Below, in pieces: positions 10,310 through 21,559 of a DNA stretch of 64,000 nt; the first letter of the stretch is position 1, and each line of letters opens with the position of its first letter. Made by a program: the position numbers and the translations under genes. The stretch is from Pomphorhynchus laevis. Lineage: Eukaryota; Acanthocephala; Palaeacanthocephala; Echinorhynchida; Pomphorhynchidae. Under the pieces are notes generated by a model. That model was not told the origin of the DNA. It ran no database searches and saw nothing but the letters and a program-made list of their open reading frames with translations. The stretch lies in contig WNNJ02003523.1 in NCBI GenBank assembly GCA_012934845.2, positions 62,001 to 126,000 of the forward strand, read 5' to 3'.

Positions 10310-13169
10310 ACTCTTTCGCCACAACACACAGTTTCCGACTCGGTCTCCTCAACAATAGATATATTCTCAATAAATCCGATCTTATCCTCAGCCTATTCAC
10401 CAAGCAATCCATCGATCTCTTCTGCCTCACCGAATCCTGGCACTCAGATTCCGACGACCTTTCCATTCGCCGTCTGCTCTCTGCCGGTTGCTCCCTAGTC
10501 GAATCCGCCCGCCCCCTCAGCTCATGCCCTTCTAAATTCTCTAATCATGGCGGCATCGTCGCATTCGCGCGTCACCCAGCGTCTCTTCGCAAAATCAATC
10601 CCCCTTTCAGTCCTTGCTCTTTTGAATTGCTCACTTGTCATTATTCTAACCCGATCACTCTAGATCTCGCCATTGTATACCGTCCTGGTTCATCAGCTCC
10701 TACAGCCTTATTTTTTACCAAACTCGCTGACCTCCTTTCTCATTGTTCTTTGTCCTCAATCCCTTCACTCGTTCTAGGCGACTTCAATATCCGCCTAGAC
10801 CGCCCCTCTTCCACAGATTCCATCCGCTTCATCAACATTCTATCCAACTACAATTACAAACTAATCTCCACTGCCCCCACACATATACTTAGTGGGGCAC
10901 TCGACATCATCGCTGTCCCCGATCATTTTGCTGCCTACACCTCACTGTCCATCTCTGATCCTGGTCTATCCGATCACTTTCTTATCACCCTTGATCTCAC
11001 TCGCAACCACACCCCTCCTCACACACCTACAATCCTACGTCGCCCTTGGAGAAATCTTGACCTCTCCCTTCTCCGCTCTGCCTTACTCAAATCGTCTCTA
11101 TCATTACCCACAATAACATATTCATCTCCTCACAATCTCGCCTTTCTTTTCGACTTTAAACTCACATCCACTCTCGATATTCTCTTGCCTTTCAAGTCTC
11201 GCCCACACGTCGCTTGCACCGTGCCCAATGGTTTAACATCCAATGCCTACTCTCAAAACGTCGACTCCACCATGCTTTTCGAGTCTATCACCGCTCTCTC
11301 AGACGTGATTTCCGCTCGATCACTCCGTATTTCCGTGATTCCTATCTTGCTCTTCGCCGGTCTCATCTTAACCTACTACGAACCAAATGCAACTCCTTCC
11401 GGCAGCATAAAATCATCACTTCATTCAACTCAAAGACTCTCTGTCATACTTTTAACTCAATCCTTGCTCGCTCCTCTTCGCCGTGCAACATCAATGCCAA
11501 TGATTATTCGTCATTTGTCCAGACTTAAGTATTCAAGTTGCTCTCTCACACCCCAGTCTCCATCCTATCCCACTCTGCCCAGTCTACTCTCATCCTTCCG
11601 GAACTCTTTCATCTTCTCCCTGTCTCACCTACAGAAGTATCATCTGTCCTCATGCCCTTGCCCAACAAAACCTTCACCTGCCGATCCCCTGCCTACTCAC
11701 ATATTAAAATCTATATGTTCATCGATATCCCGATTTCTCACAACCTTGAAAACTCGTCCATCCGCAGTAGTATCTTCCCTTCACACTGGAAATCCGCGAT
11801 CGTTCGTCCCGTCCTTAAGAAACAATCACTCGACTCCTCCCTTCCTTCTAGCTATCGCCCCATTTCACTACTCCCTACTCTTTCTAAGCTCTTAGAACGC
11901 CTCATCTTAATACAGATCAACGCTTATCTCTCCTCATCCAATCTGTATCCTCCTTTCTAATCCTCTTTCAGCTCTAATCACTCCACAGAAATCGCCTGCA
12001 TGAAAATTTACAACGACTTACTCATTTCTCGAGACAAGTCCTTATATAGTGTTCTCATGTCCTTCGAGCTCTCATCCGCCTTCGACATTGTCGACTACTC
12101 CGTCCTCCTTTCTCGCCTTCGTTATGATTACAGCTTTTCTTGCTTCTCCGTAGCATGGTTCGCCTCATATCTATACGACCGTTCCTTTCGCGTCTGTTCT
12201 AATTCATCATCCTCCCCTCCACTACCTATTTTTTGCAAGGTCCCACAAGGTTTAGTCCTAGGTACCCTGCTTTTCTCTCTTCTGCTCGGCGATCTCTCTC
12301 CGTTTATCAAACCTTACTCCCTTAACGTCATGCGATACGCCGATGGCATTCTAATCTATGCTCATGCACCCGCACATCACATACACGATATCGGCATTTC
12401 TGCATCCAACTGTCTTTCTTCTATCTACAAACGTCTCTCTAATCTCCATCTCGTTCTGAACCTCGAAAAGTCCAAAATAATGTGGATCCTCCCCCGTAAA
12501 CCAAAGTTATCTCTTCCCACTCTATATTTTGCCTCGTCAATCATCCCCATAGTCCACAATCTCAGTTTCTTAGGCTTCAATTTCGATGATCACCGTTCCC
12601 TTAAACCCTTCATCCGTGACAAGGTCCGCTCGTCTAACTTAATTCTCCGTGACATACGCCGTATCCGCCCCGTTATCGACTTCCATTCTTGTATGTCTCT
12701 TATTTCATCGCTTCCTTTCCCTAAAATCGATTACTGCCTTAGTCTTCTCGACAATTCTCCAAAATCCATCATACTACCCCTACAACGCATATTCAACTCC
12801 GCCGTTCGAGTGCTCTTTCGTCTCCGTCGCTTCGACCACACATCCACATATTTTGCCCAACTCTCCTGGCCCATCATCCACATCCGCATCAAACTCCGTC
12901 TTCTCCTAGTAACGTTTCGTCTCATCGCTGTCGTCTCCCCATCGTTCATCAACCTTCCTTTCTTAGACGACACTCGCCCCACCTCGCTATTGCTGTGTTC
13001 CAGCCATACCCTTTTACTCCACGTTCTCAATTACTCCAACAACTATGGTCTCCGATCCTTCCTCGTCGCCGCCTCACTCACCTGGAATAGACTACCTATC
13101 GACGTCTGCCGCGCTCCCTCCTATATCACATTCAGACACCTCCTCCGTTCACACCTTCTCGACACCTGA
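10273..13169 (+). pseudogene. LINE-E1 ORF2 (endonuclease and reverse transcriptase)
   Basis: ATG at 10273 (MALHLSYVSS) overlaps ORF1. Endonuclease: LFCLTESWHSDSDD, SNHGGIVAFARHP, IVYRPGSSAP, VLGDFNIRLD, DPGLSDHFLITL. RT: SYRPISLLPTLSKLLERL, FELSSAFDIVDYSVLL (motif A), KVPQGLVLGTLLF (motif B, GVPQGSVLGP in E2) and MRYADGILIYAHA (motif C, YADD changed to YADG, so a catalytic Asp is lost). C-terminal part to 13169. Frame changes lie around 11200-11550 and 11900-12000. Confidence 0.88.
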
Positions 13170-13200
13170 TTTACAGTTTTGTTTTGTTGTGGTCATGTAA

Positions 13201-13216
13201 GCGTGCGCTGACACGC
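13201..13216 (+). other. LINE-E1 3'-terminal hairpin GCGTG...CACGC
   Basis: A stem of 5 bp with a 6-nt loop, followed by ATTTGCACGTTAAAATAAAT. Equivalent hairpins occur at 23390-23405 (E2, minus strand), 30936-30951 (E3) and 48905-48921 (E4). An outer GTGG/CCAC pair encloses it in E4. Confidence 0.7.
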
Positions 13217-13249
13217 ATTTGCACGTTAAAATAAATCCTTTTTTATTGC

Positions 13250-14540
13250 CCTATAGTTATTCGGATCATCTTTTTCACCATTTTTATAAATTGTTACTAC
13301 AATCGCTTTTTTCCAGGTAGCATGTAACTTCGAAATGCGCAAGTCAGCTCAAATATGGAGGCTAATGGCTCAGCCAGAACAGGGTCAAGTAACTTAAGAA
13401 GTTGGGGGTGAATATCATCAAAACCTGCCGCTGATGATCTAGATAAACTAGCCAATTCAACAAAAACCTAATGTGCTGTTATCGTTAAAACTGGAGAACC
13501 AATTTCTACCTGTTGTGATGCTGCATCTCCATATGCTAGAGAAAGCATCTGGTGTTAGCTCAAAAGCGGGTGCTAACACTTCTGTCATACTGTTTGGCGA
13601 TGTCACTCGAGTGTTACAGTCTCTTAAAGATGAAATAGCTGGTAGCAGAGCTCTGGATCCTTTCACATAAGCCCAAATTTTTTTGGTTATGTATCAATTT
13701 GTAATGCTAATTGACCTTCAAAACTTTGCCTTTTTGTAATCTTAAGGCGATTGACGAAATTACGGAACATTGTATACCGCTTTTTAAAATTATTCTGATG
13801 ACGGCTTAGTTTAAATAGACGATTCCTATGTTTGAGAGCATATCTCAATTCAGTGTCAAACCAAGGAGGGTATTTAGCTTTACTTTTCGGTACTCTATGG
13901 AGTGGTGCAAACTTATCTGCAAGAGCTACTAAACCTGATTCAATAACATGCCACCTTACCTCAATGTCTTCACTAGCACAGTTGAATGATGTTCTTAGTG
14001 TCGCCTCTCGTAATGAGTCTTCATCAATTTGTTGCCAAGATCTTGTCGTCACTTTCAAATTTTCCAGTTTTAAGATCATACACCTAGAAAAATAATTGAA
14101 TAAGATCATGCAATGATCGCTCAATCCAATAGGACTATGATAGCTGATATTACCCACACTTGTAATTAATTTGGAAAATACCAAATCTAGACAAAATTCC
14201 TGGTTTTGCGCGAATCTGGTTCGCGACTGCACATGTTCTCTAACATGAGATCATTTGTAAGAAAATTCCACAAATCCACATCTGACTTAGAAGAACTACT
14301 ATCCAAAACATAATTCCCGATGTGACCAGCTAAGGGTATATTAAAATCGCCAACTAGTAGGTATTCTTCAAGCTCAGAACAGTGACTAATTAGTGTAGAG
14401 AATTCATGATTCAGTACGGATGATTGCGGCGACCTGTAGCACACGGCAATACCTAAGGACCCTACTAAGTGTGAAACAATGACTGAGAGAGACTCACACG
14501 TGCCCAGTTCATTTTTAAAATTACGAGTAGAAGTAATATT
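13250..14540 (-). pseudogene. LINE-A2 ORF2, endonuclease and linker
   Basis: 14444-14187 reads CYRSPQSS and LLVGDFNIPLAGH. 14232-13687 reads FSKLITSVGN, SPIGLSDHCMIL, RALKHRNRL-type basic linker and FVNRLKITKRQSFEGQL. 13670-13250 has decayed linker and RT entry (FKKAIVVPIY-like). There are several frame changes, one at about 14230. Confidence 0.8.
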
Positions 14541-14697
14541 TAAGGATGTCGTAATATATAGCGCAACACCTCAATCCTTCCGAGAATCTCTATCAGCTCA
14601 ACAAATTATAACCCATAATAGCAATCGAATCATGGGAGATATCACGATGCAGCCATGTTTCAGTAAGAACCAGGATCGCTGGTTTATTTAAGATGAC

Positions 14698-16092
14698 CTA
14701 TGCCTTAAGTTCATCAAATTTCGGTAAAATACTCCTTAAATTAGTATAGGCGACACTAATACCAGAAGCAGAGGGTAATTGATTAATGTTGGATGTGATA
14801 TCAATGCGCGCTAGATTTCCTAATTGTAAAAAGGAATCACTCAAAGAACTCTCCAAACTCACCAACGCACGAATGGTCACCGACGAACTACTCGAAAAAT
14901 TACTTATCATTAGATTAGTCTCTCCATTCGATCTTCTAAATGCTAAATTAGCACTAGCATTATTAAGCAACAATCTTTCATCAACCAAGAGATCTTTAAA
15001 AATTTTTGTCGTCTTACCTTTCAAGCGATAACCTCTAGCTAAAACTGCTCTTGTATTATCTGCAGAATCAAATACTACTTTAAGTAATCGTGGTTTATGT
15101 TGAGCTTTTGTACCAAGACGAAATAAGCTTTTAACATTGAGACTACGCGCAATATCCTCTTCACTCTGAACGAATATATCCGAAAAGACCTTACGAATAG
15201 AAACTACGTTATCATACATACGGGTCTGAACGTTGTCTGCAGACTATTCAGTGATGTTAGCAAAAATTACGCAATTATTTCTGTTTCTAGCACGATTCCT
15301 AATATTGATAATTTCAGCAAATGTCTTATCTGTCATATCCTTGGATTTCAGTTCCTTTTCATTTCCGACTGCCACATCATTGCACACTCTAGCATCGTCT
15401 CTTGTCTGCGTTCTACTTAAAGGCTGCTTCAATACATTCTTTGGTCGAACAGGAGTAGAAATCAATATATTGTGGTTCTTAGGACTGTGTTCCGCGAATA
15501 CGTCAGATAATGGTGAATGCCATTTATTAGTAACTCTCAGGTGTAACTTTATCTTTTTCGTTTGCCATCACAGTGCTTTCATTGATATTTCTTCTTTGTT
15601 TATACACCGTCCGTGAATGTCTATGTCCTCGTGTCCAAATGCGAGTCGAACTTAAAGCATCTATTACGTCGGGTTCCTTATTTGAATTGACGTGTAACGA
15701 CATCGGCGTAGTGATTTTGCTCTGGCATATGCTAGATTCTTTGTCAATAATTTGTTCTTGAAACCTACGTGTCTTTAAGTTAAAATGAGCATTGTCCTTT
15801 GCTGATGTCAATGAACTACAAAATACGATTGACGCAGTACAAAAACCACATATGAATTTTCTTCTAACCTACGTGTCTTTAAGTTAAAATGAGCATTGTC
15901 GTTTGCTGATGTCAATGAACTACAAAATACGATTGACGCAGTACAAAAACCACATATGAATTTTCTTCTACTCAATGTATCAGCATCTTTATGTGGTACA
16001 GTTACTGTAGTCCAGACATTGCAGCCATCACCATCACATCCTACTTGTCTTGATATGAATTCAGGAATGTCGTTCACATTACGTCTGCACAT
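14698..16092 (-). pseudogene. LINE-A2 ORF1, with internal tandem duplication
   Basis: It starts at MCRRNVNDIPEF (16092). The Cys/Trp motif GCDGDGCNVWTTV and FICGFCTAS follow. The 104-bp duplication (15762-15969) then repeats the segment after the motif. The C-terminal half (15219-14698) ends in NLMISNFSSSSSVTIRAL, where ORF1 and ORF2 frames have become fused by a frame change at the normal overlap. Confidence 0.8.
15762..15969. repeat. Tandem duplication, 2 x 104 bp, in LINE-A2 ORF1
   Basis: 15762-15865 and 15866-15969 are identical except for about one base. Absent from LINE-A1 and LINE-A3, so it arose after this copy inserted. 104 is not a multiple of 3, so the frame is lost. Confidence 0.9.
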
Positions 16093-16190
16093 AATTGTAA
16101 TTGTATATGGTTATTGTGTATTTATGCGATTTTCTTCCAATATAGAGATATTGTTCCAATATATATTATTATTATTCCAATACATACCAA

Positions 16191-16202
16191 AGCCAAAAGG
16201 CT
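16191..16202 (-). other. LINE-F 3'-terminal hairpin AGCC-TTTT-GGCT
   Basis: On the minus strand the hairpin is followed within 30 nt by ATTGGAATAATAATAAT. Same design as in LINE-A3, -B, -D and -G. Confidence 0.65.
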
Positions 16203-16255
16203 ATTCAGGCAGAGTCCAAAAAAATAAAACAAAAGCAAATGGTCAGTCAACGTAG

Positions 16256-19230
16256 CTAATTAGGGTATTCCAGTGGTAGTGTTGAATGGCGGCATTGTTC
16301 ATGTATCCATTTGTAGCATCGTGATTTAAACGTTCTCAAACTGGGGGCTGCAACGACTTCCTCAGGCAACGAATTCCACATGTTAATTCCTCTTCTTGAG
16401 AGTCTATACACTTTTGGTAATCTGCCAAATCTAAATTTATACAAGACTCTGCTATGTCCCCGCAACTGATCTACTCGCCTAGTGATTACATCGGTGGGAT
16501 AACCTACCACATCATTCGACATATGCCATATACATAGCATTTCCAAGGATATGAACCTCTCACGTACCGACAACATCCCAATACGACTTAGACGTACATA
16601 ATAGTCAATACCACTTAAGCCAATACAGAGCCTCGATCCGCGCCTAAGAATAGACTCCAGGTCTAATAGTTCTTGCTTAGTGACAGGGAAACAAGCCTGA
16701 ATGCAGTACTCCAAGTGTGGCCTGACGATGGAGATGAATAACCTCTTGAACATGTGACAGCTTAACCTGAGGAATGCATTTTTAATACAATATAACGCCC
16801 TAGTAGCTTTACCTAGAAAGAAGTCGGTGTTCAACTTTGTTTTCAAGGATCTATGAACAATAATCCCTAAATCCTTATGATGAGACACTTCCTTTAAGAC
16901 CATATCTCCAATAAAGTACCTTAGAGTTTCAATAGGGCGACCTAGTTGCATGAGGACACATTTATCAACATTCAACCGTAGTCCGGTAGAATCGCACCAC
17001 TTGATCAGGGAGTTTAGATCATTTTGTAACGATACTCGATCAGCAGGACTTCTAATGATCGACCAAATCTTTAGATCGTCTGCAAACGCTAGATGAGAGC
17101 ATGATAAGCGGAGTAGCAGATCATTAATGAAGATTATAAAGAGCAGTGGGCCAAGGACTGATCCCTGCGGTACGCCAGAATTAATATTTACCGAATAAGA
17201 AAACACGCCCCCACACAAACTCGGAAAGACCTATTCGATAGAAATTCCCTGACCCACTCACAAATATATGAATGAAGTCCATAGTGATACAGTAAAGACA
17301 CTATGCCGTCGTGTGGTACCCTATCAAAAGCTTTCGAAAAATCAAGGAATACTGTATGAACCTGAAACCCAGCCCCCAGAGCATCAGCCCATTTTTCACG
17401 CGCAGTTAGTAGGTTAGTAAGGCATGAACGTCCGATCCTGAAACCATGTTGAGATTCAACCAATATGTGATTACGATCCAAATGATCCCTGATTCTACTA
17501 GCAATGATTCTTTCTAAAAGTTTGCAGAATACGCTAGTTAAGCTAATGGGCCGAAAGTCCGCGCAAAAGCTAGCAGGATGCTTTTTGGGAATAGGCACCA
17601 CAATTGCACACTTCCAACTGTCAGGAATCCAAGATGTGTCTAAGCTGTATCTGAAAAACATAGTTAAATCATTGCTCAGTTCGTTCGCTAGGGATTTGAC
17701 GAGGAAGGGGGCGATATTGTCTGGTCCCGGAGATGTAAACGAATCGAGCTTCATAACCTCGTTCAACACCTCATCCACTCTGAGTGGACGAACACAACAC
17801 CGATGAGCAACCGGAACATACTTCCAACTAAAGTCATGCAGTTTGTTAGAGGTCAAAGCCTGTACCAAGAAGCCATCAGCTAAATGTTGGGCGATTAGAG
17901 ACGGATCGGTCAAAGTTTCAGTTGGCGTTTGGATTGAGCAAATTGTGGCGACAAGTGTTCTGTTGTTTCTTACATAAGACCAAAACCTCCTAGGATTCAA
18001 AGATGCATCCCTGGCGATACTATCTTCGTACGAATAGCGTTTCTGAAATTTTAGCCGATTGCATAAGTTCCGAGAGTCGATGTAGGCACGTTTTGAAGCA
18101 GAAGAACGCCTAAATTCGCGCCACAATTTGTTGCGGGATCTTATAGCATCAAGAAGCTCTCTGTCGAACCAAGGAGGATGTCCATGCTTGAACTTGCAGG
18201 CACGTAGCGGAGCAAAGATATCAGAAATTCGCATCAATTCATCATGGAGCAGATCAAAGACTACAGGAACCTCCAAACCGAAGTGGATACGAAGACTATC
18301 ACAGATATTTTTTGGGAAGCTTGCAGCTAGTTGATTAGCATCAACACCTACCCAACAACGTTTTTTAAAATTAGAGTTTTGTGAGGCTCTGTTGAACAGC
18401 GACAGCCGCATAGAGAGTACACAGTGATCGCTATTGCCAATTGGTGCGTCATAACGAACACCTGAAACGTCACCCAAACACTTAGTAAAGACCAAATCGA
18501 GTATAGAAGGCGTCCCTGTCACACAAGTAGGTTCTTTAATATGTTGAACTAGTAGCATCTCGAGTAACAGAAAGTCACTCAGTACTTTCCCAATTCCGTG
18601 AATTGGTCGTGAATGACTATTTTTCCAGTCTATTTGGGGGATATTGAAGTCACCCAGGAGCAAAATCAGAGGATACGAAGATAAACTCAGCAAATGTGAT
18701 TTAAGAGAGTCGTATCTTAATTCATAGGACGGAGAACGGTAAAGGACGCAGAATCGGGATCGTTGACCATTTCCCAGTGTAAAAGCAAGACCTTCAAAGG
18801 AATAACCAATATCGTCGCGAAAAGCCGAGATATTCGATACCAGGAGACTATTTCGCACATAGGCGGCTACCCCACCTCCACGTTTACCACATGAGCGATC
18901 CGAACGTATTACAAAATAGTTAGGGATGGCAACACAGTCATCCGAAATGTCAGAATGTAGCCATGTTTCGGTTATACAAAATACATCAAAACGTTTCGAA
19001 GCAACTATGAATTTAATTTCCGAGAACTGAGCCAGGAGACTACGAACATTTGAATAACCGACAAAAATGTTCGTATAATGGGAAAATTTGACACGCTCGG
19101 TGACACTATCGAAGTCTACTAGTTTTCCTACACACGAACCATCACTACTAAAGAGGTCTGACTCTACAGGAGTAAGGGATGCCACCGGACAGTCGGACGC
19201 CACTTGACCACCCGAAAATTCCGTACACAT
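16256..19230 (-). pseudogene. LINE-F ORF2 (endonuclease and reverse transcriptase), one frame break
   Basis: ATG at 19230 (MCTEFSGGQV) opens inside ORF1. Endonuclease: VGYSNVRSLLAQFSEIK, FCITETWLHSDIS, GKRGGGVAAYVRN, VLYRSPSYE, LLGDFNIPQIDW, APIGNSDHCVLS. RT: WKCAIVVPIPKK, DFRPISLTSVFCKLLERI, SQHGFRIGRSCLTNLL, VFLDFSKAFDRVPH (motif A). The frame changes near 17190-17218 and continues with NSGVPQGSVLGPLLF (motif B), LAFADDLKIW (motif C) and the C-terminal domain ending LPEEVVAAPSLRTFKSRCYKW. All catalytic residues seen are present. Confidence 0.9.
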
Positions 19231-20247
19231 AAGTTACCCTCACCACTTTCCAGCCGTCGATGCAGCTCGTTGAAAGCCTCGTGTCTTCTCAAACGATCTG
19301 CAGGAGATAAATCACGGAGTATATGAAAATCAGAGCGCGATAATCTAAATGCATGCTTGAGTAGGAAGTCAACATGATCTTTTGAGTCTAGAACAACTTT
19401 TAGAAGTCTAGGTCTATCTGAAAGTTTCTTGCCTAGACGAAAAACTCTTCGAACTTTAAGACACTTCGCAACATCCACATCGCACTGGAGAAAAATCTTA
19501 GAAAACACTGCGCGAAGATGCATAATATCGTCATCCAGTCTACTTTGGGGATTGTTACTGAGAGATTCTTCAACACCGCTCACGATAACGTTTAACTCTC
19601 TTCTGGAGTTAAATTGTCTAGAGCTAGATTGTTTAGGGCTAGCAGACGGAACTAATGAAGAATTAGTCTCAGGGGTAATCGATGGCCGACGATGATTTGG
19701 AGGAATCACTGCATGTTGTTTATTATTTGGAAGGCTAACTATTTGTCGTAGATTATCTATAGGCCTAACTATAATCTGACTAGCCTTTGCAAGATCCTTA
19801 ACGCTCTCAATAAACGGGGCTACTAGAGGAGCAACACATAAACTGCAGCGGTGATGCAGTTGCTGCGGGTAAGCACAAGGACGCTCAGTACAATCGCTAC
19901 CTAGAGGACAGTTTTGAGAACAATCACTGCCCGAGGAAACAAAATCCGAGGAAACACGAGGAAACAGAACCCACAAACAAAATCCCTAGAGAGTAGCGAT
20001 TTCGTGGGTTCTGTTACACGAGGAAACAGAATCCACAAACAAAATCCCTAGAGAGTAGCGATTTCGTCAGACATGATGGAACGTTGACAGCTGTCCATAT
20101 GTCGCATCCAGATCTGCTGCAAGAGACCTCGTGTTGCTGATACCCAGAGGAGGGGCTTGCTAATTTTGGTACAGTCTGATTGCGAGTACCGTTAATCTGC
20201 TGACTTGCTAAGCATTTTTTCGTTTCTGTCTTCTTTGTTCTTGCCAT
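19164..20247 (-). pseudogene. LINE-F ORF1, with internal duplication
   Basis: ATG at 20247 (MARTKKTETKK). Cys/Trp motif VSCSRSGCDIWTAVNVP then FVCGFC. A 62-bp-period duplication (19955-20066) follows and the frame is lost there. The distal part (19976-19164) has a Cys-rich stretch (SDCSQNCPLGSDCTERPC, HHRCSLC), then ELNVIVSGVEES, RLDDDIMHLRAVFSKIF, VFRLGKKLSDRPRLLKVVL and NLCVRNFRVVKWRPTVRW. Confidence 0.82.
19955..20066. repeat. Imperfect tandem duplication in LINE-F ORF1, period 62 bp
   Basis: Two copies of about 51 bp (from 19955 and from 20017) differ by one or two bases. The short spacer between them contains an 11-13 bp inverted copy of the repeat start (GGGTTCTGTT against AACAGAACCC). 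This suggests replication slippage at a small hairpin. Confidence 0.8.
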
Positions 20248-20270
20248 CGATTGTTGTGTCAACTCGCTTC

Positions 20271-20717
20271 GCTCGTTGTAATCGAATAATTATGTGTTTA
20301 AGCTTGTGTGTTCGTTGGGCTTGCTTGTAAGTAGTTGTGTATTGTAAGTAGTAGCTTGTAAGTAGTAGTTGTATAGTCGATGTGTATAGTCGATTTGAAT
20401 TTATTGATTCAAATTACTGATTTTATTTAGTATTATCACTCCACTTCCAGCCTTTGGATTTTCCAGATCGATATGAATGATTTTTCCGATTGTAATCACA
20501 ATGTGTATTTAAGCTGTTAAAATTTTTTTTGTAATTTGTGTATGTTAATAAGAAACGAAAGTTTTTTAGGTGAAAAATATATAGTTCCGTTCTGTATTTA
20601 CTGTGCTTTCAAGCTTCTTTTAAATTTAATCCTTTCTTATCATTGTATGTATATTAGATTGAATGTTTATTAATTATCAAACTTTTTAAGGTAATAATTA
20701 ATTAAATAATTATCACC
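20271..20717 (-). other. LINE-F leader and unassigned AT-rich DNA
   Basis: No gene seen. 20325-20364 holds three copies of TTGTAAGTA, which is TACTTACAA on the LINE-F strand, the leader motif shared with LINE-A, -C, -D and -E4. The far end of the leader is not clear. From about 20400 to 20717 I see only AT-rich sequence. Confidence 0.5.
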
Positions 20718-20744
20718 TTTGCAGTATATTTATTGATTACAAGA
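20718..20744. repeat. 27-bp direct repeat, left copy, candidate target-site duplication of RLE-2
   Basis: It matches 30707-30733 at 26 of 27 positions. RLE-2 protein homology begins at the next base. If it is a target duplication, RLE-2 with all its insertions spans 20745-30706. Confidence 0.6.
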
Positions 20745-21425
20745 TGTCTGCAACATCATCGGACATATTTAATGAGTACATGTGAGACGCATAATAACTG
20801 GTATGAATCACTACTGAATACCTTAGAAGAACAAATAAAAGTGATATTTGGTTTAAAAAGCTTAGACAAAGAGAACATGGCGGTACTTTCACTCACATTT
20901 TATCATGGAGGATTAGGCATATTAAAGTTCGACTCTGATATATATATATATATATATATATGAATCATACGTAAATTCTACTTTAATATGCGGACCTTAT
21001 ATGGATAATCAACTAAAAAATATCAAAGAAAACTGATTATCATCAAGAATAAGATAAAAGAACAGAAGAATATCCGCCAAAAACAGGTACAATCGAAATT
21101 GATTCAATCTTCACGAAAGGATTTAAAAACAATCTTAAGCAACGCAAGCATAAAAGGGGCATCTTGGTTAACGTCATACACCTATGACGGTAAAAGATTT
21201 TTGAGTACAATGGAATTCCAGGACGCAATAACAGTGCGACACGGGTTGAATACCGATTACACTTTTAAGACATGTGAATGTGGATCAGCACTTAATTCAG
21301 TTCATGCAATGTCATGTCACTGTGGCGGATACAACTTTATAAGACACAACATAGTAGTGGACGAAATAGCTGAATATTTAAAGGGTGCAAGTAAATTGGT
21401 GACAAATGAACCCGTATTACAGGGT
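20745..21425 (+). pseudogene. RLE-2 post-RT region and Cys/His knuckle
   Basis: Codons read CLQHHRTYLMSTCETHNNW, LLNTLEEQIKVIFGL, SLTFYHGGLGILKF, then a (TA)n tract, a frame change, ASWLTSYTYDGKRFLSTMEF, QDAITVRHGLN and CECGSALNSVHAMSCHCGGY / NFIRHNIVVDEIAEYL, ending TNEPVLQ. The C-x-C...H-x3-C-x-C...RHN arrangement corresponds to the zinc knuckle that precedes the nuclease in R2-type LINEs. Confidence 0.72.
20936..20960. repeat. (TA)n microsatellite
   Basis: About 12 TA units within RLE-2. The frame shifts across it. Confidence 0.9.
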
Positions 21426-21427
21426 TA

Positions 21428-21535
21428 TTCATTTTTATATGTACAATTATTCATTTTTATATGTTCAAGTATTCATTTTTATATGTACAATTATTCATTT
21501 TTATATGTACATTTATTCATTTTTATATGTACAAT
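21428..21535 (+). repeat. Left terminal iterons of the Tc1-like element
   Basis: About five head-to-tail copies of a 20-22 bp unit TTATTCATTTTTATATGTAC with single-base variation (TTCAAG for ACAATT in one). Confidence 0.85.
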
Positions 21536-21559
21536 TTAAAAAAATATTTGACCCTTGAA

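Larger units (their letters stand above)
9286..13242 (+). mobile_element. LINE-E1, GC-richer Jockey/CR1-like family, nearly full length
   Basis: It is inserted in LINE-A2 with TTATTG target duplications. The order is: leader with a CGACGACAACnAT minisatellite (about 9405-9445), ORF1 (9446-10309), ORF2 (10273-13169), and a 3' UTR with the GCGTG hairpin (13201-13216) ending in AATAAATCCTTTTT. It is C-rich and clearly different in base composition from the AT-rich LINE-A around it. Close relatives: LINE-E2 and E3. LINE-E4 is an AT-richer cousin. Confidence 0.92.
8697..16104 (-). mobile_element. LINE-A2, interrupted by LINE-E1, 3'-truncated
   Basis: The copy occupies 13243-16104 and 8697-9285. 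LINE-E1 lies between, flanked by a TTATTG duplication (9280-9285 and 13243-13248). The 3' end stops inside the RT at a GTGCACAT sequence, so the C-terminus and 3' UTR are gone. A target-primed insertion does not lose its 3' end, so this is later breakage. Close relative of LINE-A1 and LINE-A3. Confidence 0.9.
16150..20270 (-). mobile_element. LINE-F, nearly full-length CR1/L2/Jockey-like element
   Basis: Minus strand: leader (about 20700 down to 20248), ORF1 (20247-19164), ORF2 (19230-16256), 3' UTR with AGCC-TTTT-GGCT hairpin (16191-16202), and an ATAATAATAAT tail near 16166-16176. Only a few frame breaks are visible, so it is fairly recent. Sequence beyond the tail (16105-16150) repeats ATTGGAA-like bits and joins LINE-A2's 5' end. 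Confidence 0.9.

Noticed and set aside
12731-13030. Arg/Ser-rich frames opposite the C-rich LINE-E1 and E2 coding strand
   Set aside because: Product of base composition on the antisense strand.
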